Assembly: GCF_051628905.1 (NCBI RefSeq)
Contig: NZ_CP157575.1
Span: 992,001 to 1,056,000 of the forward strand
Length of the DNA: 64,000 nucleotides
Direction of reading: 5' to 3'
Source: Asaia sp037151935
GTDB lineage: Bacteria; Pseudomonadota; Alphaproteobacteria; Acetobacterales; Acetobacteraceae
Position 1 is the first letter of the stretch; each line of letters starts with the position of its first letter. The notes under the pieces are model-generated. The model had not been told where the DNA came from. It made no database searches and was given only the letters and a program-made list of their open reading frames with translations. Of this stretch, positions 45,441 to 53,768 are shown in pieces. Made by a program: the position numbers and the translations under genes.

Positions 45441-45521
45441 AGCCCAAGCGAGAAGCCAGGGCGCCTCAGGCAGCGCGGCTGGATTCTACCCTTTTCCATC
45501 ACGGGTGCCGACCATGAATTT

Positions 45522-45556
45522 CCCGTCACGCGGGGTCACGATGCAGGCGTGACGGG
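45522..45556. promoter_or_regulatory. 10-bp dyad upstream of the two-component operon
   Basis: CCCGTCACGC at 45522-45531 is repeated in inverse as GCGTGACGGG at 45547-45556 with a 15-base spacer. It is perfect in all ten pairs and lies 70-100 bases before the first gene. It could be a binding site for the regulator encoded in the operon, or a terminator-like stem (without T run) after tyrS. Confidence 0.5.
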
Positions 45557-45580
45557 GCACACTATTACCGAATCGAAACT

Positions 45581-45620
45581 TCTCCCATGATCGTCCTCAG
45601 GACACGACGATCATGGGAGA
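45581..45620 (+). promoter_or_regulatory. Perfect 15-bp inverted repeat covering the ribosome binding site
   Basis: TCTCCCATGATCGTC (45581-45595) and GACGATCATGGGAGA (45606-45620) are perfect inverse copies with a ten-base loop. The 3' arm contains GGGAGA, the likely Shine-Dalgarno site for ATG 45628. In RNA the site would be closed in a stable hairpin; in DNA it is an operator-like palindrome. Confidence 0.75.
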
Positions 45621-45627
45621 ACGAAAT

Positions 45628-46221
45628 ATGGGTTGTTTCCTCAAACGCCCGCGATACTGGCGCTACGCCCTCACCGATCTCGGCGGGCTTGCCTTTGCGG
45701 CTGCCTGGGGCATGCGAGGCCTTGCTGTGCTGCATTGGCCGCTCTGGATATGTTCCGCGTTGCTTGCCAGCATTACCCTTCCGCTTGCCTGGGGCTTTCT
45801 GACACGCGATCTCGGTCTCGGCCGACCGGAATTCGTCATTGATCGTGTTCTTGCTGCCCGCACGAGGCGCGCGCGCGTCATTCTTCTTCTGGCTGCAGGA
45901 ACAGGATTATCGATCCTGCATCGGCCGGATCTGATGCTGCTTGTTGCAGGGCTCGTGATCGGCGCCTCTTATCTGCCCCTGGGGCGCGCCATGGGAGAAC
46001 CTGTCCATATCGGGACGGGGCTCGCCATCCTGTTCGTCACAGTTCTCTCGTTGGCATTGCCACAGCCCTGGCACATGCTGATTGCAGGCCTCGGCACGGC
46101 AACAGCCTGCTGGCTGGGTGCCGCACTGCGCCTCATGCGGAGCCTTCCGAACCCTGTAGGTCATGAGACGACACCCAAGACCGGCCGTGCAGAGTTTTCC
46201 GACACGCAGGCGCTTTCATGA
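45628..46221 (+). CDS. Integral membrane protein of a two-component operon
   Basis: 197 residues from ATG 45628, chosen because GGGAGA lies eight bases upstream; ATG 45613 lies inside the palindrome. About five hydrophobic helices are visible, for example LGGLAFAAAWGM, LLASITLPLAWGFL, VILLLAAGTGLSIL, LMLLVAGLVIGASYL and LAILFVTVLSLALP, so it is an inner-membrane protein. No family was recognised with confidence. Its stop overlaps the kinase start (ATGA), so it is translated with the kinase and regulator and may be their sensory partner or the object of their control. Confidence 0.75.
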   Translation: MGCFLKRPRYWRYALTDLGGLAFAAAWGMRGLAVLHWPLWICSALLASITLPLAWGFLTRDLGLGRPEFVIDRVLAARTRRARVILLLAAGTGLSILHRPDLMLLVAGLVIGASYLPLGRAMGEPVHIGTGLAILFVTVLSLALPQPWHMLIAGLGTATACWLGAALRLMRSLPNPVGHETTPKTGRAEFSDTQALS

Positions 46222-47312
46222 CCGAAGCGCCAAGGATCACACGGGCCGCACTGATACGTCGCTTCAGCTTCGCCTTTTATCTCCTGCTCTATCCCCTGCC
46301 CTGGCTTGCACAGGGCACGACACCGCGCGCCGTCATCGCGTTCCTTATCGGAGCCGGTCTTTTTCTGGTCCTGCCTTTTCTGCCGGGGCGCTACGCGCTC
46401 ACCGTGGGTCTTCGGGCCGGTGTCTATGCCCTGATCGGGACCGCGCTCATTCCGTTCGGGGGATATTGGGGGATCTTCTTCATCTCGGCAGCGGCTACAT
46501 GCGGTGCCATACGCTCGCGCGTGTCACGATTTGCCTCCCTCGCCCCCATTCTTGCCGTTTATGGCTTCCTGAGCTGGCGTTTCGATGAAGGACTGATTGG
46601 CAGCCTTATCACCCTCATCGTAGCGCTGGGGGTTTTGACCACGACCAGACTGTCGATGGATCTGCAAAGACAGAACGAAGCTCTGGCCGCTGCGCAGGAA
46701 GAAATCAGAGCGCTGACGCTTGTGACCGAGCGCGAGCGTTTCGCACGCGATCTGCACGATACGCTCGGCCACTCCCTGACGCTCATCGCGCTGAAATCGG
46801 ATCTCGCCTTGCGCCACCTGCCGGATAATCCTGAGAGCGCAGCCTGGGAATTGCGCGAAATCGGTGAGAAAACGCGCCAGGCTCTCGCTGAAACACGGCT
46901 CGCAGTCTCGGCCATACGCCTGACCACCCTGAAACAGGCCCTGACCGAGGGATGTCTCTCACTCGAGAAGGCCGGGATCAAGGTCACACTTATCGGTGAT
47001 ACCGCTATGATGCCCCCGAGATCGGAAGGGGTTCTGGTGATGATCCTGCGCGAGGCACTCACCAATATCCTGCGTCATGCTCGCGCAGAAACCTGCGCCA
47101 TACGTTTCGGCCGCAATCCGCAGGAAGAGGCAGAGCTTGAAATCAGCGACAGCCGCTCCACAACCAGCGAGAGCGAAATCGCGCTTTCATTTCGAGAAGG
47201 GAATGGTATAGAGGGTATGCGCGCCCGTCTGGCCGAGTTGGAGGGCAGCCTCTTCATCGAGCCCCGCCGGGATGGCACGACACTCCTCATCACGCTTGGA
47301 AACGCTCCATGA
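46218..47312 (+). CDS. Histidine kinase (HisKA_3, DesK/NarX type)
   Basis: 364 residues. About four to five N-terminal membrane helices (to residue ~140) and no large periplasmic domain, so the signal is probably sensed in or near the membrane. A short coiled linker precedes ERERFARDLHDTLGHSL with phosphoacceptor His180, then dimerisation helices and a HATPase domain (MILREALTNILRHARAE N-box; GNGIEGMRARL G-box). The DHDTLGH form is that of DesK-like kinases. It overlaps both neighbours by four bases. Confidence 0.92.
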   Translation: MTEAPRITRAALIRRFSFAFYLLLYPLPWLAQGTTPRAVIAFLIGAGLFLVLPFLPGRYALTVGLRAGVYALIGTALIPFGGYWGIFFISAAATCGAIRSRVSRFASLAPILAVYGFLSWRFDEGLIGSLITLIVALGVLTTTRLSMDLQRQNEALAAAQEEIRALTLVTERERFARDLHDTLGHSLTLIALKSDLALRHLPDNPESAAWELREIGEKTRQALAETRLAVSAIRLTTLKQALTEGCLSLEKAGIKVTLIGDTAMMPPRSEGVLVMILREALTNILRHARAETCAIRFGRNPQEEAELEISDSRSTTSESEIALSFREGNGIEGMRARLAELEGSLFIEPRRDGTTLLITLGNAP

Positions 47313-47923
47313 GACAGAAGCTGCGGCTTGTTCTGGCTGAAGATCAGGTCATGCTTCTCGATGCCTTTGCTTCCCTCTTGTCGCTGGAGCCGGATTTCGA
47401 GATCGTTGGCAAGGCGGTCGATGGGCGTGAGGCACTCGAACTGGTGCGACTGCATCGCCCGGATATTCTTCTCACCGATATCGAAATGCCTGAACTCGGC
47501 GGTATCGAGCTGGCAGAGACGCTTCATGCGGCCAAGGCCCATACGGTCGTCGTGATCGTGACGACTTTTGCACGTGCGGGTTATATGAAGCGCGCGCTCA
47601 ACGCGGGTGTCAGAGGGTATCTCCTGAAAGACGCACCTCTCGCTCAACTCGCTGAAGCCCTGCGCAATGTCGGGCGTGGTGGACGCGCCATAGACCCAAC
47701 TCTGGCACAGCAGGTCTGGGACGCAGCCCATGACCCGCTCAACTCACGCGATCGGGCCATTCTGCGTCTAGTCGAGTCCGGGCGTTCGAGCGAACAGATC
47801 GCCACGCTTTTCGAATTGTCGCCTGGTACGCTGCGCAATTGCTTTTCGGATATCATCCAGAAGATCGGGGCGAGAAATCGCGTCGAAGCCAGCCGCATCG
47901 CCCGCCAGAATGGCTGGCTCTGA
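47309..47923 (+). CDS. NarL/FixJ-type response regulator
   Basis: 204 residues. Receiver domain with acidic pocket ED near residue 11, phosphoacceptor Asp57 (ILLTDIEMP), and Lys in YLLKDAP. The C-terminal LuxR helix-turn-helix reads LNSRDRAILRLVESGRSSEQIATLFELSPGTLRNCFSDII, which resembles DesR. Partner of the kinase at 46218. The dyads upstream of the operon are plausible targets for autoregulation. The stop is back to back with that of the convergent glycosyltransferase (TGATCA). Confidence 0.93.
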   Translation: MRQKLRLVLAEDQVMLLDAFASLLSLEPDFEIVGKAVDGREALELVRLHRPDILLTDIEMPELGGIELAETLHAAKAHTVVVIVTTFARAGYMKRALNAGVRGYLLKDAPLAQLAEALRNVGRGGRAIDPTLAQQVWDAAHDPLNSRDRAILRLVESGRSSEQIATLFELSPGTLRNCFSDIIQKIGARNRVEASRIARQNGWL

Positions 47924-49081
47924 TCAGCTGAGGATCTCGACCACGCGCTCAAGCACGCGCTTCTGATCATAAAGCGCTACCGCGCGCGCGCGCGCCGCCT
48001 TACCCATAACCTCGCGCGAGGCCGGATTTTCTACCAGCTCTGTCAGGGCCTTTGCCAGAGGCGCCGCCAGGCCCGGCGGTACGAGCAGGCCTGTCTCGCC
48101 CTGCACGACCTGCTCGGCCGGCCCCCGAATATCGGTCGCCACCACCGGCAGGCCAGTCAGCATGGCTTCGATCACCGACATCGGCAGACCCTCGAAATGG
48201 CTCGGCAGGGTAAAGATATCGGCTGCGGCCAGAAGCCGCTGAGTGTCATCCCGATAGCCGAGCACTCTCAGGCGTGGCCCCAGAACCTTCTCTGCCCGCG
48301 CAAATTCCTGCGCCATCATGTCTCCATGATCCGAAGGCAGGCGCTCACCGACAATCAGCAGAACGGCGTCGGGCACGCTTTCCATCGCGCGGAGCAATTC
48401 GGGATACCCTTTGTGGCGAACGATACGCGAGACGGCGATAATCACGACCTGATCGTCAATCAGGCCAAGGGCTTCTCGTATTGCGACACGCGCTTCGATA
48501 TCCGGCCTGTAGCGCTCAGGATCGCGCCCGTTGCCGATACCCTGCGCCCTAGCGTTGATATGCAGCCGTCGTGCATCGCGTGCCTCTGCTTGAGAGACGG
48601 TCATGTAACGATCGGTGATCTGCCCGGCGCCCCATTCGAGCAGCAAAGACAGGCTGCGTCGCTTGAACGAGCCGGGCTGATTGAACAAGAAGCCATGGCA
48701 GGTATAGGCGATGCAGGGCACCCCGCACCACCAGCCCGCCACACGCGCCAGCAGGCCGCTGATCGGCATATGGCCGTGAACAAGATCCGGCTGCATCTGC
48801 CGGATCAGCCGGATCAGCGCAAGCAATGCCCGGAACTGGGCGATGGGCGAATAGGAACGGGCCATCGGCAGCGCATGCACGACGAACCCGTCTTCACGCA
48901 GTGTCGCGAGATGCGGCCCGTCAGCGCAGCCCCCTTCGACATGGTGCCCGGCCTCGCGCAATGCCTGCATGAGCGGATGTATGAATTGCTTCATGGCAAA
49001 ATCGACATTGGCGATTTCGAGAATGCGTTTGCCTTCTGTCGCCCCGCCCCGGCTCGAAACCTGTTTGCGGCGCCAGATCAT
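47924..49081 (-). CDS. Glycosyltransferase family 4
   Basis: 385 residues from ATG 49081, which overlaps the heparinase stop (ATGA); the open frame runs eight codons further. GT-B fold: ILEIANVDFAMKQFIHPLM, HGHMPISGLLARVA, AVSRIVRHKGYPELLRA and the ExxxxxxxE motif EGLPMSVIEAMLTG before LPVVATDIRGPAEQVV. Related to capsule/LPS GT4 enzymes. Coupled to a heparinase-like protein, so both probably act on a surface polysaccharide. Confidence 0.9.
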   Translation of the reverse strand: MIWRRKQVSSRGGATEGKRILEIANVDFAMKQFIHPLMQALREAGHHVEGGCADGPHLATLREDGFVVHALPMARSYSPIAQFRALLALIRLIRQMQPDLVHGHMPISGLLARVAGWWCGVPCIAYTCHGFLFNQPGSFKRRSLSLLLEWGAGQITDRYMTVSQAEARDARRLHINARAQGIGNGRDPERYRPDIEARVAIREALGLIDDQVVIIAVSRIVRHKGYPELLRAMESVPDAVLLIVGERLPSDHGDMMAQEFARAEKVLGPRLRVLGYRDDTQRLLAAADIFTLPSHFEGLPMSVIEAMLTGLPVVATDIRGPAEQVVQGETGLLVPPGLAAPLAKALTELVENPASREVMGKAARARAVALYDQKRVLERVVEILS

Positions 49082-50898
49082 TCCGGCACGCGCTCCATGA
49101 CCCATTGCATCACCTGTCTCGCAGGCACCGATTCGACTTTTGCAGGCTGCTCCGGCAAAGCGGGAGCAGCTGAGCCTGAGGGGGGCAGAGCGTCGGCGGG
49201 CGTGTCGGACCCAGCATCGGTTACCGCGTCTGCTTGCGAGGCTGCCACAGTTTCGCTATCCGGCGTTCGTCCGGCTTCCGCATTTCCGGTAGAGGTCTGT
49301 TTCGTATCCGTATCGCTTTCTGCAGAAGCTGACATCGCCTCTACCGTCAACGGACGGATCACGATCTGATGACTCGCGACAGGTTTTTCACCGCCCGCGT
49401 AAACACTCCGTTCGAGAGAGAGTGCACCGCCCTCCTGACGGAAGCGCCAGATCATCCCCCCGGCATGCATCAGCACTTCATCCCCATCGGGGGCAAGCTC
49501 GGCCTGAACGGATGGGTGAAGATGAAAGCGTAGCGCAAAAGCGACACGGCGCTCGCCATCGAGGCATTCCTCGCCACGCAGATCCTCGCCTGTCGGACCG
49601 AGATAAAGCCGACGGCGCCAGCTGGCGCCGAAACCGGGATACCAGCCATCATGCTGACCATCGACCCAATGCGCGCCGTCCTGGCTCTGATGGGTCAGCG
49701 TCACGTGAGCGGGGCGACGGGCGATTGCGCCTGAAGGCGCGAAATCGCAGCAGGAGGTCTCTTCGACAACCAGAGAGCTATGCGCTGCCGTCTCACGCAG
49801 AGCCTTTTTCCACATCCCGCTCGAGGCGGCACCGCAATTGACGAAAAGACGCTGTCTGCCATGCGAGAATTCCAGCGCAAGCGGCGCCGCATGGGCATTA
49901 CCGTCGTAAGGGGCGGCAGCGGGAGACGCGCCATCGACGAAAAGCAACGCCTTGCCTGCCGAGATGCGCCAGAACCCGCCATCCGGCATAGAGGAGGCCA
50001 GCAGACGCTGACGCGCACCGTACTGAATGATCCGGTCTATCTGCCGGTCATCATGCTCCTTGCTGCCATGGAACAGCGCCAGACTGCCATCGCCATGACG
50101 CAGGGCACGCAGAACCGGGCAGATACGCGCCAAAGCGTTCTGCACCTTCTCGGACGGCGCCAGCTGCGCCATACGCATGAAGACACTGATTTCGGCAAGC
50201 TCGCGCGCGGCTTCCATCTGTGCCTGCGGGCTGCGCTCGCGCAGCGTACCGTCAGGCAGAATCAGACGATCCAGCTCCTGCTCGAGATAGCGGTAGAAAC
50301 GCTGGAGAAATCCGGTCTGCGAAGGGATCGCCACCGCAACGGCAAGCAGTCCCTTGAGAGCGGTCAGGTTGCGCCAGCCCTCTTCTGCCAGAGGCAGCAT
50401 GATGGAAATCAGGCGACCCTCTACCAGAAGGCGATCCATGACTTTCTGGCGGAAAGCTTCACTGGCCGAAGCCGCAAAAAAATCGAAGTGACCCAGCCAG
50501 GAGGCGAGCCGCGCCCCTGTGGCAGGCGCATTGAGCACCAGAGGATCGATTGGCGGCTGATCGAGCCAGCTTCCGACGATCGAGCGGGCATAAAGCCGGG
50601 CCTCGTCACTGCCGAGCGCCCGCAGATCGCGCAGCCAGGTGAAGCCCTGCAACCAGTCGCGCGTTGCCGGCGCCAGATCGGCATATTCCCAGTCATGCGC
50701 GTGCAGAGAGATGTTGCGCCCCTCGAAACGGGCAGCACCACTGACGAGCAACGCGCCATGATCGGGGTTGCCCGGCCAGATATCGCGTATCGCATGAACG
50801 GGACGATCAGGCGCGCGAGCGATGCCGGGCACGCTCGATGGAAGCCGGGCAAATGAAAGACGAGCTTCACGCGCCCAGCGTCCGAACATGCCCGTCAT
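49078..50898 (-). CDS. Heparinase II/III-family protein
   Basis: 606 residues. The alpha-barrel domain covers about 60-300 (IVGSWLDQPP, NAPATGARLASWLGHF, QAQMEAARELAEIS) and the beta-sheet heparinase II/III domain about 310-510 (RISAGKALLFVDGA, LALEFSHGRQRLFVNCG, HSSLVVEE). No signal peptide is evident, as is usual for the alphaproteobacterial family, whose function is not settled. Residues about 515-590 form an unusual low-complexity tail rich in Ser, Thr, Asp, Glu and Ala. In relatives the gene often neighbours rsmB, as here. Confidence 0.9.
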   Translation of the reverse strand: MTGMFGRWAREARLSFARLPSSVPGIARAPDRPVHAIRDIWPGNPDHGALLVSGAARFEGRNISLHAHDWEYADLAPATRDWLQGFTWLRDLRALGSDEARLYARSIVGSWLDQPPIDPLVLNAPATGARLASWLGHFDFFAASASEAFRQKVMDRLLVEGRLISIMLPLAEEGWRNLTALKGLLAVAVAIPSQTGFLQRFYRYLEQELDRLILPDGTLRERSPQAQMEAARELAEISVFMRMAQLAPSEKVQNALARICPVLRALRHGDGSLALFHGSKEHDDRQIDRIIQYGARQRLLASSMPDGGFWRISAGKALLFVDGASPAAAPYDGNAHAAPLALEFSHGRQRLFVNCGAASSGMWKKALRETAAHSSLVVEETSCCDFAPSGAIARRPAHVTLTHQSQDGAHWVDGQHDGWYPGFGASWRRRLYLGPTGEDLRGEECLDGERRVAFALRFHLHPSVQAELAPDGDEVLMHAGGMIWRFRQEGGALSLERSVYAGGEKPVASHQIVIRPLTVEAMSASAESDTDTKQTSTGNAEAGRTPDSETVAASQADAVTDAGSDTPADALPPSGSAAPALPEQPAKVESVPARQVMQWVMERVPE

Positions 50899-50915
50899 TT
50901 CCCTCGGTTAGAAGA

Positions 50916-51590
50916 TCAGGACAGGCTCCCGGCCTGTCTCAAAGAATTGATTGCCACAGCATAATCATCCTGACCGTAGATGGAAGTCCCCGCGACCATC
51001 ATATCGGCACCCGCGCCCGTTGCGAGCGGCGCCGTGGCGAGATCGATGCCACCATCGACGCCGATACGGATGTCACGCCCGGTCGCGTCGGCCATCTGGC
51101 GCAGCTTGCGGATCTTGGGCACCTGGCTCTCGAGGAATTTCTGTCCGCCGAAACCCGGATTGACGGTCATCACCAGAATGATGTCGACCAGATCGAGCAG
51201 ATAGTCGAGCGCCTCGGGCGGGGTGCCGGGGCAAATGGCAATCCCGGGCTTCTTGCCGAGCGCACGGATATGCTGGAGCGTCCGATGCACATGCGGGTTA
51301 TTTTCCACATGCACATGGATATGGTCCGCCCCTGCCTTAGCAAAAGCCTCGATAAACGCATCGGCAGGCTCGATCATGAGATGAACGTCGAACGGCTTGT
51401 CAGTGCGGTTGCGCAGGGCAGCGACCATGCCGGGGCCAAAGGTCATGTTCGGTACGAAATGCCCATCCATGACGTCGAGATGCAGCCAGTCGGCCCCATC
51501 GCGCACCACGGCCTCGACCTCTTCACCCATACGCGCAAAATCGGCACTGAGAATGCTCGGGGCAATCAGGGGGGTTTTCAGCTGGGGCAT
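50916..51590 (-). CDS. rpe: Ribulose-phosphate 3-epimerase
   Basis: Interconverts ribulose-5-phosphate and xylulose-5-phosphate in the pentose phosphate pathway, central in acetic acid bacteria. 224 residues: IAPSILSADFARMGEEV (active-site Ser and Asp), WLHLDVMDGHFVPNMTFG, VMTVNPGFGGQKF and IGVDGGIDLATAPLATGAGADMMVAG. Metal-binding His and Asp residues are intact. Between rsmB and the heparinase-type gene with short gaps, so part of the same operon. Confidence 0.97.
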   Translation of the reverse strand: MPQLKTPLIAPSILSADFARMGEEVEAVVRDGADWLHLDVMDGHFVPNMTFGPGMVAALRNRTDKPFDVHLMIEPADAFIEAFAKAGADHIHVHVENNPHVHRTLQHIRALGKKPGIAICPGTPPEALDYLLDLVDIILVMTVNPGFGGQKFLESQVPKIRKLRQMADATGRDIRIGVDGGIDLATAPLATGAGADMMVAGTSIYGQDDYAVAINSLRQAGSLS

Positions 51591-51621
51591 TATCCTACCT
51601 TCTCTCTAACGCAGTTCTTTT

Positions 51622-52884
51622 TCAGGCGCTTTTGCGCAGCCTTGCCGCAAAAAATCCATCCATCCCGCCCTGCTCGGCCCACATCCCGGGATGAGTGCGA
51701 AATGTTCCCTGTTTCGTGAGGGCTTCGGGCATGCAAGCGAGGTCTTCCGTCGTGAAAGGCTCCTGAACCCAGCCGCGCTTGAGGGCTGCCGCAACGCGCT
51801 GCGGGCCTTCCTCATCCTGGAGCGAGCAAACGGCATAAAGCAATACGCCGCCCGGCTTGAGCATCGCGCCCGCCGCATCGATCAGACGATCCTGATCCTT
51901 GGCCAGCGCCAGCACGTCACGCGGACGCTTGACCCAGAGCACATCGGGGTGGCGACGCAGCGTGCCCGTGGCCGAGCACGGCGCATCGAGCAGGACCGCA
52001 TCAACCTTCTCTTCAGGTTGCCAGACGAGCGCATCGGCAATGACGACCTTCGCGTCGAGCCCGAGACGATCGAGATTCTGTTTCAGACGTCTGGCGCGCG
52101 TTTCCTCGCGCTCGACGGCAATCACCTCGGCGCCCGCCACAGCGAGCTGAGCCGTCTTGCCTCCCGGAGCGGCGCAGAGATCGATCACGCTCTGGCCAGG
52201 TTGGATATCCAGAAGGCGCGCGGGCATGGTGGCCGCAGCATCCTGCACCCAGAACGCCCCCTCATCGAAACCTTCCAGCTCGGTCACACGTGTGCCGGGC
52301 TGAAAGCGCAGACTTCCATTAGGCATGACCTCACCGCCTTCAGGGGCGGCCGCACCGGGGCGCAGGGTCAGATCGATCGGGGCCTCACGATGCAGCCCTG
52401 CCGCGATATCGCGCGCACGCTTGTCCCAGGCGGTCCAGAGCCAGGCGGGCACATCCAGACGGTCGGCATCGAGCCCTTCGGCCAGTTCGTCGCCATCGCG
52501 GGCGACGCGACGCAGCACGGCATTGGCAAGCCCGGCGAAAGGCGCCAGCCCGCGGCGACGCAGCAGCGAGACGATAGTGCCTACAGCCGCATGAGGCGGG
52601 GTTTCGAGATGGCGCAGCTGGGCCACCCCCATGAGCAGCGCACAGCGCACCGGTGCGGGCGGCTCACGGCGCAACAACGGCTGGAGCAGCTCGGTCATGC
52701 TGCCCATATGGCGCAGAACGGTTGCCGCCAGACGATGCGCACTGGCGCGGTCGCGCGGATCGGTCAGCGCGCTGCGGTCGAGCGTCGTCTCGAGCATGCG
52801 TCGATGCTCGACGACACCGCAGAGAATATCGAAGGCCAGATCGCGTGTCGGATCGGCGGGAATCTGTGAAGGTGCTTTGGACAT
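51622..52884 (-). CDS. rsmB: 16S rRNA (cytosine-967) C5-methyltransferase RsmB
   Basis: 420 residues. N-terminal NusB-like domain (RDLAFDILCGVVEHRRMLETTLD) then an SAM-dependent methyltransferase: DLCAAPGGKTAQLA (SAM site), DALVWQPEEKVDAVLLDAPCSATGTLRRHPD with the catalytic Cys, and LLYAVCSLQDEEG with the second Cys. Length and motifs are typical for RsmB/Fmu. Confidence 0.95.
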   Translation of the reverse strand: MSKAPSQIPADPTRDLAFDILCGVVEHRRMLETTLDRSALTDPRDRASAHRLAATVLRHMGSMTELLQPLLRREPPAPVRCALLMGVAQLRHLETPPHAAVGTIVSLLRRRGLAPFAGLANAVLRRVARDGDELAEGLDADRLDVPAWLWTAWDKRARDIAAGLHREAPIDLTLRPGAAAPEGGEVMPNGSLRFQPGTRVTELEGFDEGAFWVQDAAATMPARLLDIQPGQSVIDLCAAPGGKTAQLAVAGAEVIAVEREETRARRLKQNLDRLGLDAKVVIADALVWQPEEKVDAVLLDAPCSATGTLRRHPDVLWVKRPRDVLALAKDQDRLIDAAGAMLKPGGVLLYAVCSLQDEEGPQRVAAALKRGWVQEPFTTEDLACMPEALTKQGTFRTHPGMWAEQGGMDGFFAARLRKSA

Positions 52885-52962
52885 TGCCTTGCCAATGGCA
52901 TTTCGCGAAGCGGCGCGCTACCCCTTCCTGCATCCGAACAGCAACAACTTACGGAACCGGCC

Positions 52963-53640
52963 ATGTCAAACGACACGCTTTCTGCCCGCCTCGACCAGAT
53001 CCGCGCCCGTATCGGGCATGAATGCGCGCGCGCCGGGCGCCCGGCGGAACAGGTCAGGCTGGTCGCGGTCAGCAAGTTTCATCCGGCTTCTGCCGTCGAA
53101 GCAGCCCTGACTGCCGGGCAAAGAGTTTTCGGCGAGAACCGCGTACAGGAAGCCAAAGAGAAATTTCCGGCCCTGCGTGAAAGCTGGCCCGACCTGCGGC
53201 TGCACATCATCGGCACGTTGCAGACGAACAAGGCTCTCGAGGCCTGTCGTCTTGCCGATGTCATCGAATCCGTCGATCGACCAGGCCTTGTCGATGCGCT
53301 GTCGCGTGCCGCTGACCGTCTAGGGAAGCTGCCCGATCTTTTCATTCAGGTGAATACCGGCAACGAGCCGCAGAAATCGGGCGTGCCACGCGATGAGGCC
53401 GCGGGTTTCATCGCGCTCTGCAGGACCCGTTTCGGCGACTCACTTAAGGGCGTGATGTGCATTCCGCCCGAGGAAGAAGACCCGGCACCGCACTTCGCTT
53501 TTCTGGCGCGGCTCGCACATGAACATGAATTAATCGAGTGCTCGATGGGCATGTCGGCCGACTTCGAAACGGCCATCGCGCACGGGGCCACGCTCGTACG
53601 TGTCGGCACTGCCATCTTCGGCAGCCGTCCGAAACCCTGA
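52963..53640 (+). CDS. YggS/PipY-family PLP homeostasis protein
   Basis: 225 residues. Binds PLP but has no known enzymatic activity; it helps balance vitamin B6 and amino-acid pools. PLP lysine in LVAVSKFHPASAVEAA, FGENRVQEAKEKF, HIIGTLQTNK, SVDRPGLVDAL, MCIPPEEEDPAPHF and SMGMSADFETAIAHGATLVRVGTAIFG. Divergent from rsmB. Confidence 0.95.
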   Translation: MSNDTLSARLDQIRARIGHECARAGRPAEQVRLVAVSKFHPASAVEAALTAGQRVFGENRVQEAKEKFPALRESWPDLRLHIIGTLQTNKALEACRLADVIESVDRPGLVDALSRAADRLGKLPDLFIQVNTGNEPQKSGVPRDEAAGFIALCRTRFGDSLKGVMCIPPEEEDPAPHFAFLARLAHEHELIECSMGMSADFETAIAHGATLVRVGTAIFGSRPKP

Positions 53641-53652
53641 TTTCGCAGGCAA

Positions 53653-53678
53653 GGCGACCATAGCGTGCTTGCGGTCGC
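53653..53678 (+). promoter_or_regulatory. 7-bp hairpin between YggS and kup
   Basis: GGCGACC (53653-53659) pairs perfectly with GGTCGCC (53672-53678) around a 12-base loop. No T run follows, so it is not a clear terminator; it could be part of a kup leader. Confidence 0.3.
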
Positions 53679-53768
53679 CGGAAAAACCATCGTATGGCAG
53701 GCTTTATGTCAGTGATCGCTCACATCTATGTGTGCGACGCAGCGTGCTTGCCATGAGTTGGAACAGAA

